Source: Prevotella sp.
Lineage (GTDB): Bacteria > Bacteroidota > Bacteroidia > Bacteroidales > Bacteroidaceae
DNA length: 64,000 nt
Assembly: GCA_017617615.1 (NCBI GenBank)
Contig: JAFZVV010000011.1
Coordinates: 310,001-374,000, forward strand
Direction: 5' to 3'
This document shows, piece by piece, positions 45,375 through 54,652 of this stretch (within the stretch, counting starts at the first letter, position 1; each line of letters begins with the position of its first letter). The notes below the pieces were generated by a model that saw nothing but the letters and a program-made list of their open reading frames with translations, searched no databases and had not been told where the DNA came from. A program made the translations under genes and the position numbers.

Positions 45375-46591
45375 TCGACCCTGCCACACGACTATTCATC
45401 GACGGCCATCGCCAATGCGACATCCACCAACTGGCCCTGCAAGCCCGCAGCCATGGTGAGGTGGACATGGCGGTGGCTGTCGAACAGATAGCGGGGTGGC
45501 AGAAAGCACGTACGAAACTCCCGTCGTGGGCTGCCCGCGACGGGATAGTCTATCCCACACACCTATCGCTGGAACAGTGCTCGTCGGAACAGACGGCACG
45601 ATACAAGCAGCAGCTATGCCAGAGACTGCTCCACGACTATGCCGGAGGACGACATGCATCGATGACAGACCTCACAGGAGGCTTCGGCGTGGACTTCGCA
45701 TGGCTATGTACGCTGTTCGACAAGGGCGTATACGTGGAAACACAGGAAAAGCTCTGTGCCTGTGCCCGCCATAACTTCCATGTCCTCGGTCTTACACAGG
45801 CGGAGGTGGTAGAGGGGGATGGTCAGGATATCCTCGACTCCCTACCCCACCAGCAACTCATCTTCGTGGACCCAGCACGACGCGACAGCCACGGCGCTCG
45901 AACCTATGCCATCACCGACTGTACACCCGATGTGCTGCAGATGCTCAGCACGCTCCTCCAGAAGGCAGATATCGTGATGCTGAAACTCTCACCGATGCTC
46001 GACTGGCACCACACCGCCACAAGCCTGAACGAAGTATGCCACGGCTGTGTACGCGAAATACATATCGTGGCGACGGGAAACGAGTGCAAGGAACTCCTGG
46101 TGGTGCTCACCGCCACTGCTTCCGACGTCCCCATCAACATCCATTGCGTCAACGACGACAATACCATCGTTTTCTCCGATGTTCCGACACCTGCCCTATC
46201 TCTCGTCGACAGTACGGCGTCGCTGGAGAGGAAATATCTATACGAACCTCATGCTGCAGTGATGAAGGCAGGGTGTTTCGCGACACTGGCACACGACTTC
46301 GGGGTGACCGCACTCGATAGCAATAGCCACCTCTTCGTAAGCGACGAGCTGATACGTGATTTCCCGGGACGACAGTTCGTCATCCGCGCGGTGAGCACCA
46401 TGAACAAACGCATACTGCGCCAACAGCTTTCCGGCATCGAAAAAGCCAACATCACCGTGAGGAACTTCCCCTTATCCGTGGCAGAACTGCGCAAACGACT
46501 TCACCTGTCAGATGGTGGCGACACGTATATCTTCGCCACCACCATGGGTAAAAACCATCTGCTGTTCATTTGTGAAAAAGCACCAAGATGA
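45371..46591 (+). CDS. THUMP-like class I SAM-dependent methyltransferase
   Basis: 406 aa, ATG overlapping the peptidase stop. The SAM site is DLTGGFGVDFAWLC (~99-112), with FVDPARRDSHGART (~163-176) as the catalytic DPAR block. The N terminus (~1-90) and C terminus (~330-406) fit a THUMP-like RNA-binding arrangement, found in Bacteroidota proteins often labelled as ferredoxin-like or PG_1098 family. RNA methylation is likely; the target base is unknown. Confidence 0.85.
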   Translation: MIDPATRLFIDGHRQCDIHQLALQARSHGEVDMAVAVEQIAGWQKARTKLPSWAARDGIVYPTHLSLEQCSSEQTARYKQQLCQRLLHDYAGGRHASMTDLTGGFGVDFAWLCTLFDKGVYVETQEKLCACARHNFHVLGLTQAEVVEGDGQDILDSLPHQQLIFVDPARRDSHGARTYAITDCTPDVLQMLSTLLQKADIVMLKLSPMLDWHHTATSLNEVCHGCVREIHIVATGNECKELLVVLTATASDVPINIHCVNDDNTIVFSDVPTPALSLVDSTASLERKYLYEPHAAVMKAGCFATLAHDFGVTALDSNSHLFVSDELIRDFPGRQFVIRAVSTMNKRILRQQLSGIEKANITVRNFPLSVAELRKRLHLSDGGDTYIFATTMGKNHLLFICEKAPR

Positions 46592-46610
46592 CATCATCCT
46601 GGTGCTTTTT
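46575..46610. terminator. bidirectional terminator between the methyltransferase and lgt
   Basis: AAAAAGCACCA ... TGGTGCTTTTT makes an 11-bp stem with A/T runs at both ends; it overlaps the methyltransferase stop codon and serves the convergent lgt gene too. Confidence 0.88.
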
Positions 46611-46630
46611 CATCAATCGTTCTTGTTCCC

Positions 46631-47482
46631 CTACCCTATCTTCTTCATCCATTTACCTCCCACCATACAGGCGATGCCGATGGCGATGAAGGGGAGGCTG
46701 AGGAGTTGTCCCATGTCGAGGGGCAAGGCGTTCTCGAAATCTACTTGGTTGATTTTCGTGAACTCGATGAAGAAACGGGCGGTGAAAATCAGTGTGAGGC
46801 AGAGGCCGAAGAAGAACCCCGTGCCCACCTTCTCGGGACGGCGGCGGTAGATATACCACCCCACGAAGAAAAAGAGGAAATAGACAATGGCCTCATAGAG
46901 TTGTCCGGGATGACGTGGCTGCGTGGCCAAAGAGGGTTCGGCATTGACGAAGATAAAAGCCCAAGGCACATCGGTGACCTTACCGATAATCTCGGAGTTC
47001 ATGAGATTGCCCAAGCGGATGAAACAGGCCGTGATGGGCGTGGCAATGGCGATATTGTCGAGCACCTGCCACAGACTGAGGTGGGTCTTCTTGAAATAAA
47101 TGAAAAGGGCTATCATCAAACCGAGTGTACCGCCATGCGACGCAAGTCCCTCATAACCAGTGAATTTCCATGACCCATCTGCCATCTTATGGATAGGCAG
47201 GAACATCTCTATGATATGTGTGCCGCTGCTGAGGAAATAGCCTGGCTCATAGAACAGGCAGTGACCCAGACGGGCACCTATCAGGATGCCCAGGAAACAA
47301 TAGATGAAGAGCGGGTCGAAGAGTTCATCCTTGATTTTCTGTTCCTTGTAAAGTCTTTTTACTATCAGGTAGGCCAACAACAATCCGATGAGCCAGCACA
47401 ATGAATACCAGCGTATGGAAAATGGACCTAAGCGAAGTGCCACCTCACTGGGGCTCCAGACAATATATAGAAGATTGTTCAT
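46631..47482 (-). CDS. lgt: prolipoprotein diacylglyceryl transferase
   Basis: 283 aa, seven membrane helices. GARLGHCLFYEPGYF (~78-92), the Lgt signature RLGNLMNSEIIGKVT (~156-170) and RHPGQLYEAIVYF (~203-215) are present. It transfers diacylglycerol from phosphatidylglycerol to the lipobox Cys of prelipoproteins in the inner membrane, such as the M15 lipoprotein encoded next door. Starts 29 bp behind the ychF stop. Confidence 0.95.
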   Translation of the reverse strand: MNNLLYIVWSPSEVALRLGPFSIRWYSLCWLIGLLLAYLIVKRLYKEQKIKDELFDPLFIYCFLGILIGARLGHCLFYEPGYFLSSGTHIIEMFLPIHKMADGSWKFTGYEGLASHGGTLGLMIALFIYFKKTHLSLWQVLDNIAIATPITACFIRLGNLMNSEIIGKVTDVPWAFIFVNAEPSLATQPRHPGQLYEAIVYFLFFFVGWYIYRRRPEKVGTGFFFGLCLTLIFTARFFIEFTKINQVDFENALPLDMGQLLSLPFIAIGIACMVGGKWMKKIG

Positions 47483-47511
47483 ATCTCAAATGTCATGCAG
47501 CATGATAAATC

Positions 47512-48612
47512 TCAAACATTAAACCGAAAGTGCATGATGTCGCCGTCCTGCACCACATAGTCCTTGCCTTCCACGCCCATTTTCCCTGCCTCACGCACGG
47601 CTGCCTCGGAACCGTATTTGATGTAGTCGTCGTACTTGATGACCTCGGCACGGATGAAGCCTTTCTCGAAATCGGTGTGTATGACACCCGCGCACTGTGG
47701 GGCCTTCCATCCCTTGTGGTAAGTCCATGCCTTCACCTCCATCGGACCGGCGGTGATAAACGTTTCGAGATTGAGCAGGGCATAAGCCTTCTTCGTGAGG
47801 CGGTTCATCCCACTCTCCTCAAGACCCAGTTCGTCGAGGAACATCTTCTTGTCTTCATAACTCTCGAAACTGGTGATGTCTTCCTCGGTCTTGGCAGCGA
47901 TGACCAGTACCTCGGAACCCTCGGCACGGGCAGCCTCCTCTACACGGCGCGAGTAGTCGTTGCCGTCCTTGGCAGCAGCCTCGTCAACGTTGCACACATA
48001 GAGCACAGGCTTCGCGGTGAGCAAGAAGAGGTCGTGGGCGGCACGCTGCTCATCCTTGTTGTCGAAAGTAACCACACGGGCGTTCTGACCTTTCTCAAGC
48101 ACCTCTTTGTATGCCAGGAGCACGTTTACCTCTATCTTGGCGTCTTTGTTGCCCAGTGATGCTACTTTCTGCTGCTTGGCCAAGCGCGACTCGATGGTCT
48201 CCAAATCCTTGAGCTGGAGTTCGGTATCAATGATTTCCTTGTCGCGGATAGGGTCGATGGTGCCGTCGACATGGGTGATATTGTCGTCGTCGAAACAGCG
48301 CAACACATGGATGATGGCATCGGTCTCACGGATATTGCCCAGGAACTTGTTGCCGAGACCTTCTCCCTTCGAAGCCCCCTTTACCAGACCGGCGATGTCG
48401 ACAATCTCACAGGTGGCGGGAACTATTCTGCCAGGATGCACCAGTTCGGCGAGCTTGGTGAGCCGCTCGTCAGGAACGGTTATCACCCCCACGTTGGGCT
48501 CTATTGTACAAAAAGGAAAGTTGGCTGCTTGTGCTTTCGCACTCGACAAACAGTTGAAAAGGGTCGACTTACCCACATTGGGCAGTCCCACAATACCACA
48601 TTTTAATGCCAT
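47512..48612 (-). CDS. ychF: redox-regulated ATPase YchF (Obg family)
   Basis: 366 aa. G1 motif GLPNVGKSTLF (~8-18), G3-like VDIAGLVKGASKGEGLG (~71-87), YVCNVDE as the altered G4 that favours ATP over GTP, and a C-terminal TGS domain. YchF binds ribosomes and responds to oxidative stress. A duplicated 42-mer lies in its upstream gap, together with TAATTTTG 27 bp before the start. Confidence 0.96.
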   Translation of the reverse strand: MALKCGIVGLPNVGKSTLFNCLSSAKAQAANFPFCTIEPNVGVITVPDERLTKLAELVHPGRIVPATCEIVDIAGLVKGASKGEGLGNKFLGNIRETDAIIHVLRCFDDDNITHVDGTIDPIRDKEIIDTELQLKDLETIESRLAKQQKVASLGNKDAKIEVNVLLAYKEVLEKGQNARVVTFDNKDEQRAAHDLFLLTAKPVLYVCNVDEAAAKDGNDYSRRVEEAARAEGSEVLVIAAKTEEDITSFESYEDKKMFLDELGLEESGMNRLTKKAYALLNLETFITAGPMEVKAWTYHKGWKAPQCAGVIHTDFEKGFIRAEVIKYDDYIKYGSEAAVREAGKMGVEGKDYVVQDGDIMHFRFNV

Positions 48613-48638
48613 AATATGCTATTTCTATATTTTCCATG

Positions 48639-48646
48639 CAAAATTA
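48639..48646 (-). promoter_or_regulatory. -7 promoter box TAATTTTG of ychF
   Basis: On the minus strand TAATTTTG lies 26 bp before the ATG; a TTTC 20 bp further up, inside the first 42-mer repeat, could serve as the -33 part. Confidence 0.55.
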
Positions 48647-48650
48647 GTGC

Positions 48651-48692
48651 AAACCGAGCGGAATGCGAAACAAAAGACAAAGTTTTTTGTGG
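48651..48692 (-). repeat. 42-bp direct repeat, proximal copy (ychF leader)
   Basis: Identical to the copy at 48736. Contains GAGCGGAATGCGAAAC and ACAAAGTTTTTTGTGG. The 15-base core, without one G, recurs at 48837 and, inverted, at 31895 upstream of topA. Confidence 0.85.
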
Positions 48693-48735
48693 CCATTCCC
48701 GAGGTGAAGCCTAATTTCGCCAGTATGGCAAAATC

Positions 48736-48777
48736 AAACCGAGCGGAATGCGAAACAAAAGACAAAGTTTTTTGTGG
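48736..48777 (-). repeat. 42-bp direct repeat, distal copy
   Basis: Perfect copy of 48651-48692, 43 bp away. On the minus strand it is followed by TGATTTTG, a near -7 box, at about the spacing of the proximal copy. Confidence 0.85.
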
Positions 48778-48787
48778 ATTAAAAAGG

Positions 48788-48829
48788 CATATGTCCCTTT
48801 AACTTCCCTTTAACTTCCCTTTAACTTCC
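48788..48829 (-). repeat. 11-bp tandem array (GGGAAGTTAAA), copy 3, inverted
   Basis: Three to four units plus GGGACATATG, reading on the minus strand 37 bp after the polA stop. No 9-bp array follows this copy. Confidence 0.85.
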
Positions 48830-48865
48830 GACCGTTGAGCGAATGCGAAACTTGAGTTATTGTCT

Positions 48866-51631
48866 TTAATGTGCCTCGAGCCAGTTGGCACCCCATCCTG
48901 CATCAGCCACGAGGGGTACGCGGAGATGATAGGCGTTCTCCATCTCCTCTTTCACGATGGCCTCTACCCTACCCTTCTCTTCGGGCAGCACGCTGAAGTT
49001 GAGTTCGTCGTGCACCTGCAAAATCATTTTTGACTGGAGTTTCTCTTCCTTGAACCGTTGGAAGATACGTATCATCGCCACTTTGATGATGTCGGCAGCG
49101 GAGCCCTGGATGGGCGCATTGATGGCGTTGCGCTCGGCAAAGCCCCTCACAGTGGCATTGCGGCTGTTGATATCGGGCAGGTAGCGGCGACGATGGAAGA
49201 ACGTCTCCACATACCCTTTCTGTCGTGCCGTCTCCTTCGCCTGTTCCATATACTCCCTTACCTTCGGGAAGGTCTCGAAATAGCCGTTGATGAGTTCACG
49301 GGCTTCGGCGCGGTCAATCTCCAGCCGTTCTGCCAGTCCGAAGACGGTGATGCCGTAGATGATGCCGAAGTTGGCCCTCTTGGCTTTCCGTCGCTGGTCG
49401 CTGGTCACCTTGTCTATATCCTCTTTATATATATTGGCTGCCGTGGCAGCATGGATGTCGTGCCCTTGGATGAACGCATCAATCATGTGTTCATCGCCAC
49501 TGAGGTGTGCCATCACCCGCAGTTCTATCTGACTATAGTCGGCAGAGAAGAAGAGACACCCAGGTTCGGGGATAAACGCCTTGCGTATCTCCTTGCCATC
49601 CTCGCCCCGAACGGGGATATTCTGTAGGTTGGGGTCACTCGACGACAGTCTTCCGGTAGCCGTCACGGTCTGGTTGAACGATGTATGGATATGATGTGTT
49701 TTCGGATTGATGAGCTGGGGCAAGGCATCGATATACGTACTGAGCAACTTACGCAGCCCGCGGTATTCGAGGATTTTCTCTACGATTTCGTGCTTTCCCT
49801 TCAGTGTCTGCAATACTTCCTCAGAGGTAACGAACTGTCCTGTCTTCGTCTTCTTGGCTTTCTCCACTATCTTGAGTTTCGAAAAGAGAATGTCACCCAC
49901 CTGTTTGGGTGAAGAGATGTTGAATGCTTCACCCGCCAAGGCATAGATTTGCTGTTCGATGTCGTTCATGCGTTTGGTGAACACCTTAGACGTCTCGGCA
50001 AGCGACTCCGTATCGATACGCACCCCATTACGTTCCATTGCCGCCAATACAGGTATGAGCGGCATCTCTATCTCATGGAACAGCCTCTCCGCTCCCACCT
50101 CCTTGAGTCGGGGTTCGAGCACCCTTTTCAGTTTCAGCGTGATGTCGGCATCTTCTGCGGCATACTCATACACCTCTGAAGGCGACAGCTCACGCATGCT
50201 CCGCTGATTTTTCCCTTTTGGTCCTATGAGCTCGTCAATATGAATGGTCTTGTAGTTGAGGTATACCTCTGCCAGGAGGTCCATGTTGTGGCGCAGTTCA
50301 GGTTGGATGAGATAATGTGCCACCATGGTGTCCCATAAGTCACCTTCAAGGTTGATGCCATAGTTGGCGAGTACCTGCATGTCGTACTTGATGTTCTGCC
50401 CGATTTTCAAAATCGCCGGATTTTCATAAAGCGGTCGGAAAATTTCCACCACCTGTTGTGCCTCTTCCTGATTTGCTGGCACAGGAACATAAAAAGCCTG
50501 GTTTTCGCGTACGGAGAAGCTCAAACCCACCAATTCTGCATCAATGGGATTGGTGGAAGTGGTTTCGGTGTCCAGACTTAAAAAACCGAATGTCAATAAA
50601 AAATCACATAATTTCCTTATATCTTCTTGTTTTTCAATCAGTTGATAATCATGATTGATGGTTTTAAGGCTTTCAAAACTCGATTTTTTTTCAGTGTCCG
50701 CACCGTCGGTGGGAAATTCTGCAAAGAGATCGAGTTGTAAATTCACATTTTGAGGTATTTTTTTAGGTTTGTTAAGGAATTTGTCGAGGAGGGTCTTGAA
50801 CTCCAGTTCCTCGAAGATTTTCCGAAGCAGGGGCTCATCGGGATCGGTTACCTCCATTTTCTTCAGGTCGAGTGTCACAGGTACGTCGGTCTTGATGGTG
50901 GCGAGCGTCTTGGAGAGGAGGATGTCATCGACATGTTCTTCAACCTTTTTCTTCAGTGCCCCTTTCAGTTGGTCGGTATGCGCGAGGAGGTTGTCTATGG
51001 AACCAAACTCATTGATGAGTTTCACGGCGGTCTTCTCTCCTACCCCAGGACAACCAGGGAAATTATCGGCAGCATCACCCATCAGTGCCAACAAATCGAT
51101 GACCTGTGAAGGTTGACTGATGCCATATTTGGCATTAATCTGTTCGGGGCCGATGACCTCGTATCCACCGCCATGTTGTGGACGGTACATCCTCACCTTG
51201 TCGGTGATCAGCTGGCCATAGTCCTTGTCGGAAGTGAGCATGAAAGTGTCGATACCCTCTTGGGCAGCGGCCTTTGCCAGCGTGCCGATAACATCATCGG
51301 CCTCAAAGCCATCAACCAAAAGCACGGGAATATGCATGGCATTGAGGATATCCTTGATGATTGGGACGGCAAGCAGGATATCCTCCGGTGTCTTCTCACG
51401 CTGTGCCTTGTATTCCGGGAAAATCTCATTGCGGAAAGTGGGTCCGTGAGGATCGAATGCCACACCGATATACTTTGGTTTCTCTTTGGAAAGTATCTCT
51501 TGCAAGGTGTTGCAGAACCCCAATATTGCCGATGTGTTCTGTCCTTTGGAGTTGATTCTCGGGGTGCGGATGAAGGCATAATATGCCCTATAGATGAGGG
51601 CATAGGCATCGAAAAGGAATAATTTCTCCAT
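48866..51631 (-). CDS. polA: DNA polymerase I
   Basis: 921 aa from ATG 51631 (MEKLFLFDAYAL); 14 upstream codons rejected. A 5'-nuclease domain (~1-290), a 3'-5' exonuclease domain with intact LSLDTETTS (Asp, Glu) and VYEYAAEDAD, and the polymerase domain with motif A DYSQIELRVMAHLSGD, motif B RRKAKRANFGIIYG and motif C VHDELNFSV. It processes Okazaki fragments and fills repair gaps. All three activities look intact. Divergent from the polyprenyl synthase gene across 85 bp. Confidence 0.97.
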   Translation of the reverse strand: MEKLFLFDAYALIYRAYYAFIRTPRINSKGQNTSAILGFCNTLQEILSKEKPKYIGVAFDPHGPTFRNEIFPEYKAQREKTPEDILLAVPIIKDILNAMHIPVLLVDGFEADDVIGTLAKAAAQEGIDTFMLTSDKDYGQLITDKVRMYRPQHGGGYEVIGPEQINAKYGISQPSQVIDLLALMGDAADNFPGCPGVGEKTAVKLINEFGSIDNLLAHTDQLKGALKKKVEEHVDDILLSKTLATIKTDVPVTLDLKKMEVTDPDEPLLRKIFEELEFKTLLDKFLNKPKKIPQNVNLQLDLFAEFPTDGADTEKKSSFESLKTINHDYQLIEKQEDIRKLCDFLLTFGFLSLDTETTSTNPIDAELVGLSFSVRENQAFYVPVPANQEEAQQVVEIFRPLYENPAILKIGQNIKYDMQVLANYGINLEGDLWDTMVAHYLIQPELRHNMDLLAEVYLNYKTIHIDELIGPKGKNQRSMRELSPSEVYEYAAEDADITLKLKRVLEPRLKEVGAERLFHEIEMPLIPVLAAMERNGVRIDTESLAETSKVFTKRMNDIEQQIYALAGEAFNISSPKQVGDILFSKLKIVEKAKKTKTGQFVTSEEVLQTLKGKHEIVEKILEYRGLRKLLSTYIDALPQLINPKTHHIHTSFNQTVTATGRLSSSDPNLQNIPVRGEDGKEIRKAFIPEPGCLFFSADYSQIELRVMAHLSGDEHMIDAFIQGHDIHAATAANIYKEDIDKVTSDQRRKAKRANFGIIYGITVFGLAERLEIDRAEARELINGYFETFPKVREYMEQAKETARQKGYVETFFHRRRYLPDINSRNATVRGFAERNAINAPIQGSAADIIKVAMIRIFQRFKEEKLQSKMILQVHDELNFSVLPEEKGRVEAIVKEEMENAYHLRVPLVADAGWGANWLEAH

Positions 51632-51692
51632 AACGTTTTCAATTTTCTGTGTAAAATTACGCATTTTTTTCATTTATCCGAGAGAAAATGCT

Positions 51693-51700
51693 TAATTTTG
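51693..51700 (+). promoter_or_regulatory. -7 promoter box TAATTTTG of the polyprenyl synthase gene
   Basis: TAnnTTTG 16 bp before ATG 51717, in the 85-bp gap shared with polA. TTTC at 51668-51671, 21 bp upstream, is a poor -33 box. Confidence 0.5.
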
Positions 51701-51716
51701 TCTCAAATTTCTGGTA

Positions 51717-52694
51717 ATGGATTATCTTTCTATCATCCGACAGCCCATAGAGGCAGAACTCAAAGAATTCATCGGCCTGTTCGAAGAATCCCTCTCCCAT
51801 ACCGACGGCTTGCTTTCCGATGCCCTGGAACATATTAGGCAACGGGGGGGTAAGCGCATGCGCCCCATTCTCACCCTCTTGACAGCCAAGAACTTAGGCG
51901 AGATAAACCTCGACACGCAATATGCCGCACTGGGTCTAGAACTGCTCCATACCGCCAGTTTGGTTCACGACGACGTGGTGGATGAGAGTGGCGAGCGTCG
52001 TGGTCAGGCATCGGTGAATGCGATGTTCAACAATAAGGTAGCGGTATTGGTAGGCGACTATATCCTGTCGTCGGCCTTGCTCTACGTATCGAAGAACAGT
52101 AATACCAAAATCATTACCAGTCTGGCAGAATTGGGACAGATACTCTCACAGGGAGAACTGCTTCAGTTGAACAATTTCTCCGACGACGGCATATCCGAAG
52201 ACATTTATTATCAGATTATCAGTCAGAAGACCGCCTCTCTCTTCGCGCGTTGCGCGATGAATGGTGCGCTATCGGTAGACGCTAACGACGAAGAGGTGCG
52301 CGAGGCCTATGATTTCGGTATGGCCATCGGCATGATTTTCCAGATACGGGATGATATTTTCGACTATTTCGACTCCAAGGAAATCGGTAAGCCAACAGGC
52401 AACGACATGGCTGAAGGCAAACTGACTCTTCCAATTATCCATGCCTTGAAAAAGACTGGCGACCAGGAGATGATGCGCCTGGCTAAGAAAGTGAAGAAAG
52501 GCTTTGTTAACGATGAGGAAATCCACCAACTCGTAAGGTTTGCCATCGACAACGGCGGTATAGACTATGCTGTGAAAAGGATGGACGACTTCAGTGCTCA
52601 GGCTCAGCGATATATCGATTTTCACGTGAAACAATCGGATGTCAAGGAATCGATGCAGGCTTATCTTGATTTCGTAGCGAATAGGAATATTTGA
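51717..52694 (+). CDS. all-trans polyprenyl diphosphate synthase
   Basis: 325 aa. First Asp-rich motif LVHDDVVDESGERRG (~82-96) and second QIRDDIFDYFDSKEIGKPTG (~208-227, the second metal site), plus GGKRMRPIL near the N terminus. It lengthens isoprenoid diphosphates; in Bacteroidota the likely products are the menaquinone side chain or similar (octaprenyl/solanesyl). Chain length is not readable with confidence. A 14/16 parS-like site lies near its 3' end at 52618. Confidence 0.9.
   Translation: MDYLSIIRQPIEAELKEFIGLFEESLSHTDGLLSDALEHIRQRGGKRMRPILTLLTAKNLGEINLDTQYAALGLELLHTASLVHDDVVDESGERRGQASVNAMFNNKVAVLVGDYILSSALLYVSKNSNTKIITSLAELGQILSQGELLQLNNFSDDGISEDIYYQIISQKTASLFARCAMNGALSVDANDEEVREAYDFGMAIGMIFQIRDDIFDYFDSKEIGKPTGNDMAEGKLTLPIIHALKKTGDQEMMRLAKKVKKGFVNDEEIHQLVRFAIDNGGIDYAVKRMDDFSAQAQRYIDFHVKQSDVKESMQAYLDFVANRNI
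52618..52633. other. parS-like site, 14/16, inside the polyprenyl synthase gene
   Basis: ATTTTCACGTGAAACA matches the ParB consensus TGTTTCACGTGAAACA except at the first two bases. It lies in a coding region, where such a match is partly constrained. Confidence 0.4.
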
Positions 52695-52775
52695 AGGGAA
52701 ATGAAAAGAAGGATAAAGGAAATATATCGTGAAAGAATAAATGATTAAAACTGCTTTTCATACCGTTAAGATCAA

Positions 52776-52815
52776 TAAAAACCCGTATATGATGCGTTTC
52801 ATATACGGGTTTTTT
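52776..52815. terminator. bidirectional terminator between the synthase and deoC
   Basis: AACCCGTATATGA and TCATATACGGGTT form a 13-bp stem around a short loop, with A and T runs outside. Both flanking genes end toward it. Confidence 0.9.
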
Positions 52816-52831
52816 ATGGATGAAGGGATTC

Positions 52832-53752
52832 TTAGAAGAATTTCACTTCTTCGCCTGTCACCTCACTGAGCAAGAGGTTGGCCAGGCGGCTTGTTCCCAG
52901 ACGGAACCATTTGTTGGTAAGCCATTTCTCGCCCAATATTTCCTTGACGATGGTGTAATAGGTGAGTGCATCGGTCACTGTATTGAGGCCTCCAGCGGGT
53001 TTAAAACCTATCTGTATGCCCGTTTCATCGTAGTATTCCTTAATGGCCTGGCACATCACATAGGCAGCCTCGGGAGTAGCGGCAGGACTCAGTTTTCCGG
53101 TGGAAGTCTTGATATAGTCACCTCCGGCATACATGGAGAGAATCGACGCAATCTTGATGTTCTTGGCGGTTTTCAGCAATCCTGTCTCAAGAATCACCTT
53201 CATGGCCTTGTCGCCACATGCGTTCTTCATCTCGGCGATGTCGTCGCATACGCCCTCATAGTCACCGCTGAAGAATTTTCCCACGGGCATGACAATGTCT
53301 ATTTCCGTAGCCCCGTCTTTCACGGCGAGTGCCGTCTCTGCCACCTTCACTTCGATGAGTGCCTGTGATGACGGGAAACTGCCGGAAACGCAGGCTATCT
53401 CCACACCATCAACCTCGAGTGTGTTGCTCACCACGCTGGCGAAACAGGGATAGACACAGATAGTAGCCACATGGGGCAGGGTGGGGTAGGCCTCGTCGAA
53501 CTTATTCACTTTCTCTGTAAAGGCCATGATACTCTCGTCGGAGTCTTGTGTATTGAGCGAGGTGAGTTCCACGCTTCCCATAAGGAATTTCTTCACTTCG
53601 AGGGTGTCGTTTTCCGGCACTTTCTCGGCGATGATTCTCTTCACTTCTTCCTGGACAGTGGCATCGTCGATGTCGATATTGTATTTGTCCAGCACTTCTT
53701 CGATTTTGCTCTTGAGGGGTTGAGCATCGTTCTTTTTCAGTTCCATAGTCAT
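52832..53752 (-). CDS. deoC: deoxyribose-phosphate aldolase
   Basis: 306 aa (an ATG two codons later, at 53746, may be the true start). TIM-barrel class I aldolase: the Schiff-base Lys is in DYIKTSTGK (~203-211) and the second Lys in IGFKPAGG (~242-249). It splits deoxyribose 5-phosphate to acetaldehyde and glyceraldehyde 3-phosphate in nucleoside breakdown. The N terminus has ~40 residues more than short E. coli-type enzymes, as other long-form members do. Lies 11 bp behind the MazG-like gene on the same strand. Confidence 0.94.
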   Translation of the reverse strand: MTMELKKNDAQPLKSKIEEVLDKYNIDIDDATVQEEVKRIIAEKVPENDTLEVKKFLMGSVELTSLNTQDSDESIMAFTEKVNKFDEAYPTLPHVATICVYPCFASVVSNTLEVDGVEIACVSGSFPSSQALIEVKVAETALAVKDGATEIDIVMPVGKFFSGDYEGVCDDIAEMKNACGDKAMKVILETGLLKTAKNIKIASILSMYAGGDYIKTSTGKLSPAATPEAAYVMCQAIKEYYDETGIQIGFKPAGGLNTVTDALTYYTIVKEILGEKWLTNKWFRLGTSRLANLLLSEVTGEEVKFF

Positions 53753-53763
53753 TATGTTTTGGG

Positions 53764-54105
53764 TTATGCTTTTAGTTTCGGGTTGGCAATATGGCGCAGG
53801 CTGTCGCGGTGCGTCTTTTTCTCCATGGTCTTGTGGAATTCCGCGGTGAGGTCTACACCAGTCTGGTTGGCGAGGCAGATGAGCACCCAGAGGATATCTG
53901 CCATTTCCTCTCCCAAATGGTCTTTTTCACCGTCCTTGAAACTCTGGTCACCGTATTTCCGTGCCATCACGCGTGCCAGTTCGCCTACCTCTTCAGTAAG
54001 GCATGCCATGTTGGTAAGTTCGGAGAAATAACGCACGCCATAGCGGTGTATCCACTCGTCGACCTGCCGTTGTGCCTCTTTCAGGGTAATATTCGTCTTT
54101 TCCAT
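53764..54105 (-). CDS. MazG-like nucleotide pyrophosphohydrolase
   Basis: 113 aa, all-helical. The metal motif EEVGELARVMARKYG (~33-47) and GEEMADILWVLICLANQTG (~72-90) give the ExxE...ExxD pattern of MazG/RS21-C6 enzymes, which cleave nucleoside triphosphates to monophosphates and may clear damaged dNTPs. Lies between dtd (1 bp away) and deoC on one strand, so it shares their mRNA. Confidence 0.9.
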   Translation of the reverse strand: MEKTNITLKEAQRQVDEWIHRYGVRYFSELTNMACLTEEVGELARVMARKYGDQSFKDGEKDHLGEEMADILWVLICLANQTGVDLTAEFHKTMEKKTHRDSLRHIANPKLKA

Positions 54106-54106
54106 C

Positions 54107-54559
54107 TTATTCCTTATTCTTCGTATCCATGCAGATAGTCACTGGTCCGTCGTTCACCAGCATTACCTTCATGTCGGCACCGAAAGCGCCAGTTGCCACG
54201 GGTTTTCCGAGTGCCTCGCTCATTTTCTCGCAGAAAAGGTCGTAGAGTGGGGTAGCGACATCGGGTTTCGAGGCCCTGAGCCATGAAGGGCGGTTGCCTT
54301 TTTTGTATGAGGCGTATAGCGTGAACTGGCTCACAACCATGATTTCTCCTTGCACGTCGGTCACCGACCTGTTCATCACCTCGTTTTCATCGTTGAAAAT
54401 CCTGAGTTGTATGATTTTCCGTACCAGCCAGTCGATATCCTCTACGGTATCTTCATCACAAACACCCAAGAGAATCAGCAGTCCCTGGTTGATTTCCGAC
54501 TTCACCATGCCATTGATGGTTACTGATGCCTGTGATACTCTTTGGATGACAACTCTCAT
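54107..54559 (-). CDS. dtd: D-aminoacyl-tRNA deacylase
   Basis: 150 aa. SQFTLYASYKKGNRPSW (~76-92) and the terminal GPVTI (~137-141) are the Dtd cross-dimer active-site motifs, with MRVVIQRVSQASV at the start. The enzyme removes D-amino acids and mischarged glycine from tRNA. Length normal. About 93 bp lie between its start and the uvrC stop. Confidence 0.96.
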   Translation of the reverse strand: MRVVIQRVSQASVTINGMVKSEINQGLLILLGVCDEDTVEDIDWLVRKIIQLRIFNDENEVMNRSVTDVQGEIMVVSQFTLYASYKKGNRPSWLRASKPDVATPLYDLFCEKMSEALGKPVATGAFGADMKVMLVNDGPVTICMDTKNKE

Positions 54560-54652
54560 GTTTTTCTATATTTTCAGGTCAAAAATGGTGTTTTCATTCT
54601 TGACAAAGGCAAATATACGCAAAAAATCCAATATTGGCACTGATTTCGGGCA

